DNA from: Deefgea salmonis
Lineage (GTDB): Bacteria > Pseudomonadota > Gammaproteobacteria > Burkholderiales > Chitinibacteraceae
Assembly (NCBI RefSeq): GCF_020531905.1
Contig: NZ_JAJAWG010000009.1
Location: 26,682 to 90,681, forward strand
Reading direction: 5' to 3'
Length of the DNA: 64,000 bases
Part shown: positions 61,656-64,000 of the stretch, piece after piece
Position numbering within the stretch: the first letter of the stretch is position 1
Layout: every line of letters starts with the position of its first letter
Made by a program: the position numbers and the translations under genes
The notes under the pieces: generated by a model
Databases searched by the model: none
What the model saw: the letters and a program-made list of their open reading frames with translations, nothing else
What the model was told of the DNA's origin: nothing

Positions 61656-61680
61656 AAAAGCCGCACCTGAAGGCACGGCT
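61656..61680 (-). terminator. Terminator after pilZ
   Basis: On the minus strand AGCCG-TGCC / GGTG-CGGCT (9 pairs, two wobble) with a TTCA loop, followed by six T. It lies between pilZ and tatD, so the tatD-PhnP pair may be partly separate. Confidence 0.75.
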
Positions 61681-61699
61681 TGAATCATAACTGAAACAG

Positions 61700-62068
61700 T
61701 TACATCGTGTGCGTTGTCCGCCCTGATTGCAGATAACCGCCGAGTAAATTTTCAATTTTCACCCGTGCTAAATTACCCGCTTCATTGCTGGAAAATTGCA
61801 CACCAATCCCTTGCTGATGATTATTATGCGCGCCAGGCGGTGTAAGCCAAACCACATTGCCCGAAACGGCAATCCGCGCCGGATCATCCAACAGCGCCAA
61901 CAACATAAAAACTTCATCGCCTAAGTTGTACAGCTTATTGGTTGGGATAAAAATCCCACCGCCTTTAATAAACGGCATATACGACGCATATAAGGCGGCT
62001 TTTTCTTTAATATTTAGCGACAGCACGCCAGGACGAGAGGCGGCTGCGCGTACTGGATCTTCGCTCAT
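61700..62068 (-). CDS. pilZ: PilZ-domain type IV pilus assembly protein
   Basis: 122 residues. It matches the founding PilZ subgroup found between holB and tatD. The usual RxxxR cyclic-di-GMP motif is absent at the N-terminus (RPGVLSLNIKEK), as in the pilus-assembly PilZ of Pseudomonas and Neisseria, so it probably does not bind the nucleotide. It supports type IV pilus biogenesis with PilB and FimX-type partners. The start overlaps the holB stop by 4 bases. Confidence 0.9.
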   Translation of the reverse strand: MSEDPVRAAASRPGVLSLNIKEKAALYASYMPFIKGGGIFIPTNKLYNLGDEVFMLLALLDDPARIAVSGNVVWLTPPGAHNNHQQGIGVQFSSNEAGNLARVKIENLLGGYLQSGRTTHTM

Positions 62069-63102
62069 ATTTTTCCTTGGCGAGACGGCCCACGTAAGGC
62101 ATCCACATAGGCAAACAGCAGATTTTCAAACACCAATCGCTGATTGAGTGGATGACGAGATAATTTTTGCGCATCAGTGAGTTGATTCACGTATTGCATC
62201 AACAACGGCGCTCGTGGGGCAAGACGGGTTAATGCATCTTGCCAATCTGGATAATAACGAATTTTCTCGGCCAAGCCCAAACTAATCAGATCGTAAATCC
62301 ACTTCTGTAGCCATGTAATCACTAAATCGGTATCTAATTTGGCTTTATCTAATTCCGCACTCAGTTTTAATACATCCAAAGTGCTCGGCTCAGCAATATG
62401 GGTCAAAAAACTTTGTCGCACGGCAAGCCATTCTGCTGCGGCATCCTCCATCGCCGCCAACGGCGCTCCGCCAGTATGCGCCAAGTGCAATGCCGGATTA
62501 ACGATGCCCTGTGTGTTGAGCCATTGCATCGCCACTGCTGAATCAGGCAGCGACAAAGGAAAAACGCGGCAACGACTGCGTATCGTTGGCAATAACCGTC
62601 GCCAGTGATCGGCTACCAAAATAAACACCGCTCCAGCGGGCGGCTCTTCGAGTGTTTTTAAAAAGGCATTGGCTGCCGCCACATTCATGGTGTCGGCCGG
62701 CACGACTAATGTCACCCGCACACTGCGTCGATGCGCCGAGAGATTAACAAAATCAGCCAAAGCACGTACATCTTCAACCCGAATCACTTCTGATTTTTTC
62801 TTGGCTTTTTTGCTTTCAGTCTCATCAGGGCGCTCTTCTTCTGCGTCCTCCGGCTGCAACACCCGATAGTCCGGATGATTGCCGGCTAAAAACCAACGGC
62901 AGCCATCGCAAACACCGCAAGGTTGCGTTGATTTTTGTGTGTCTTCGCAAAGGAGAAATTGCGCGAGATAAACCGCAAAAGCACGCTTACCAATACCAGG
63001 CTCACCCGTCAGCAATAAAGCATGCGGCCAGCGTTCTCGCTCGCGTAGCAATTCTTGCCATGCGGTCTGTAACCACGGGTATAAAGTCGGTGTTTTATTC
63101 AT
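62065..63102 (-). CDS. holB: DNA polymerase III delta-prime subunit
   Basis: 345 residues. Clamp-loader AAA+ fold: [20 protein letters not shown], zinc module [26 protein letters not shown] and [11 protein letters not shown]. An acidic/basic insert ([19 protein letters not shown]) lies at about residues 85-105. The ATG at 63102 overlaps the tmk stop by 8 bases. Confidence 0.93.
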   Translation of the reverse strand: MNKTPTLYPWLQTAWQELLRERERWPHALLLTGEPGIGKRAFAVYLAQFLLCEDTQKSTQPCGVCDGCRWFLAGNHPDYRVLQPEDAEEERPDETESKKAKKKSEVIRVEDVRALADFVNLSAHRRSVRVTLVVPADTMNVAAANAFLKTLEEPPAGAVFILVADHWRRLLPTIRSRCRVFPLSLPDSAVAMQWLNTQGIVNPALHLAHTGGAPLAAMEDAAAEWLAVRQSFLTHIAEPSTLDVLKLSAELDKAKLDTDLVITWLQKWIYDLISLGLAEKIRYYPDWQDALTRLAPRAPLLMQYVNQLTDAQKLSRHPLNQRLVFENLLFAYVDALRGPSRQGKI

Positions 63103-63733
63103 AATCAGCAAAAATTTCCGCCAATTCGGCCTGAATCACATCTAACGGCCGATTGGCATCAACGACACGAATCCGCTGCGGATTTTGCTGAGCACGTTCA
63201 AGATAAGCGGCACGAACACGCGCATGAAAATCATGTTGCTCACGCTCAAATCGATCTAACACTCGGCCATTGGCCATGCGCGCCTGACTCACTTCAAGTG
63301 GCACATCAAAAATCAACGTCATATCCGGCTCGATCAAGCCCGCTTCGCGCGCTTGCACCCACGCTTCAAGCTGGGCAAACTTAGTTTGATCAAGGCCACG
63401 GCCGCCGCATTGATAGGCAAATGTCGCATCCGAAAAACGATCACATAAAACCCATTCACCGCGCGCTAATGCCGGCTCAATCACCTCAGTCAAATGCTGA
63501 GCTCGCGAGGCAAACATCAACAAAGCTTCGGTTTCTAAAGACATCGACTCATTCAGTAACAACGTCCTGAGTTTTTCACCTAAACTCGTACCGCCGGGCT
63601 CTCTTGATTGTTGTAATACGACGCCTTTCTTAAGCAACCAAGCAGCAAGCCACGCTAAATGCGTGCTTTTACCGGCACCATCAATGCCCTCTACCGAAAT
63701 AAACCGCCCTCGTGCAACACTTGCGCTCGTCAT
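63095..63733 (-). CDS. tmk: Thymidylate kinase
   Basis: 212 residues. P-loop [15 protein letters not shown], the Arg site [28 protein letters not shown] and [13 protein letters not shown] lid. Phosphorylates dTMP to dTDP. First gene of the minus-strand operon tmk-holB-pilZ-tatD-PhnP-like. Confidence 0.96.
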   Translation of the reverse strand: MTSASVARGRFISVEGIDGAGKSTHLAWLAAWLLKKGVVLQQSREPGGTSLGEKLRTLLLNESMSLETEALLMFASRAQHLTEVIEPALARGEWVLCDRFSDATFAYQCGGRGLDQTKFAQLEAWVQAREAGLIEPDMTLIFDVPLEVSQARMANGRVLDRFEREQHDFHARVRAAYLERAQQNPQRIRVVDANRPLDVIQAELAEIFADYE

Positions 63734-63811
63734 GAATCAACCAAATACAAAAAGAATCCCTGAATTGTCGCACAAACCATACAAGACAATAAACAAATTC
63801 AAGTACTAAGG

Positions 63812-63860
63812 GGTATATCAAGCAGAAGATTTACTGGTAAAGGCTTCTATCGGATACAGC
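63812..63860. repeat. 49-bp GTAT-N37-ATAC element between tmk and the 5S gene (variant right end)
   Basis: GGGTAT at the left end and ATACAG at the right, exact 41-base spacing, with an inner AGAAG/CTTCT pair. Confidence 0.55.
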
Positions 63861-63903
63861 ATATAGGTATCTACGATAGCCCTCCAGCGCATAACCGCCG
63901 AAC

Positions 63904-63934
63904 AGCAAAAAGCCCGACTCTTTCGAATCGGGCT
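63904..63934 (-). terminator. Terminator of the rRNA operon
   Basis: AGCCCGA / TCGGGCT 7-bp stem with a 10-base loop, then TTTTTGCTG on the minus strand, just past the 5S 3' end. Confidence 0.9.
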
Positions 63935-63948
63935 TTCTGGTATGGGGA

Positions 63949-64000
63949 GTCTGGCAATGACCTACTTTCACACGGGCAATCCGCACTATCATCGGCGCTG
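63949..64000 (-). rRNA. rrf: 5S ribosomal RNA, 3' end
   Basis: On the minus strand the last 52 bases of a 5S rRNA are recognisable: GATGATAGTGCGGATTGCCC, then GTGTGAAAGTAGGTCATTGC and CAGAC at the end. It continues beyond the window edge, so an rRNA operon is transcribed towards this window. Confidence 0.93.

Noticed and set aside
1..64000. tRNA genes, insertion sequences and Neisseria-type uptake sequence GCCGTCTGAA
   Set aside because: None was seen on reading; a computed scan would be needed to be certain.

Overview
Chromosomal window of a Gram-negative betaproteobacterium. The gene content (IspD/IspF, DnaKJ-GrpE, glyoxylate shunt, QseBC-like sensors, stand-alone RlmK domain, PilZ operon) together with the dnaQ/rnhA/gloB/mltD neighbourhood suggests the order Neisseriales, probably a Chitinibacteraceae-like organism. 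This placement is inference from proteins alone. The window is mostly core chromosome: I see no prophage, insertion sequence, CRISPR array or tRNA.

Layout. 1-8.3 kb: end of lpxH, an orphan PotD-like binding protein, then a minus-strand chain dnaQ-TPR-ispD-ispF joined by 4-base overlaps, three copies of a 180-bp tandem repeat, a DODA-type dioxygenase, rnhA and a YafS-like methyltransferase. 8.3-15.3 kb: gloB, mltD, moeB and a gluconate regulon (gntR, gntK, gntT) with two abutting GntR-type operators. 15.5-24 kb: a pterin-fold periplasmic protein paired with a hybrid histidine kinase, a GNAT acetyltransferase, a YHS protein, a three-gene ABC-2 exporter, an AraC regulator and a TatD nuclease. 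24-34 kb: a chemoreceptor, two TerC-superfamily membrane proteins around a globin, a PIG-L deacetylase, a stretch of decayed coding sequence, an exonuclease/GIY-YIG fusion, rlmK and coaD. 34-43 kb: a Leu/Ile/Val-type binding protein, the heat-shock cluster grpE, dnaK, dnaJ with two strong sigma-32 promoters, aceA and aceB, and a GST. 43-52.5 kb: a sugar ABC system (gtsABC plus a MalK-type ATPase) downstream of its likely two-component system, then pepD. 52.8-58 kb: rquA (rhodoquinone synthesis) followed by a GGGGACT heptamer array, a CorC-like protein, and an Asr-like repeat protein downstream of a QseBC-like pair. 58-64 kb: a pseudouridine synthase, three small conserved unknowns, and the tmk-holB-pilZ-tatD-PhnP-like operon, ending in the 3' end of a 5S rRNA.

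How the genes work together. Sugar uptake (gts) and gluconate use (gnt) feed central metabolism, and aceA/aceB allow growth on two-carbon compounds. rquA points to rhodoquinone-linked anaerobic respiration.

The most unusual signal is not a gene. The hexamers GGGTAT or ATACCC occur about 31 times in the window, and in 13 cases the partner GTAT or ATAC lies at one exact distance (GTAT-N37-ATAC, 49 bp in all). A fourteenth copy has variant ends. About 0.1 would be expected by chance. Copies lie both between and inside genes. Other repeats are the 180-bp tandem units and a related inverted repeat between gtsB and gtsC, REP-like palindromes at about 20.2, 53.8 and 59.0 kb, the heptamer array, and an in-frame 45-bp repeat in the Asr-like gene. 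All counts were made by eye.
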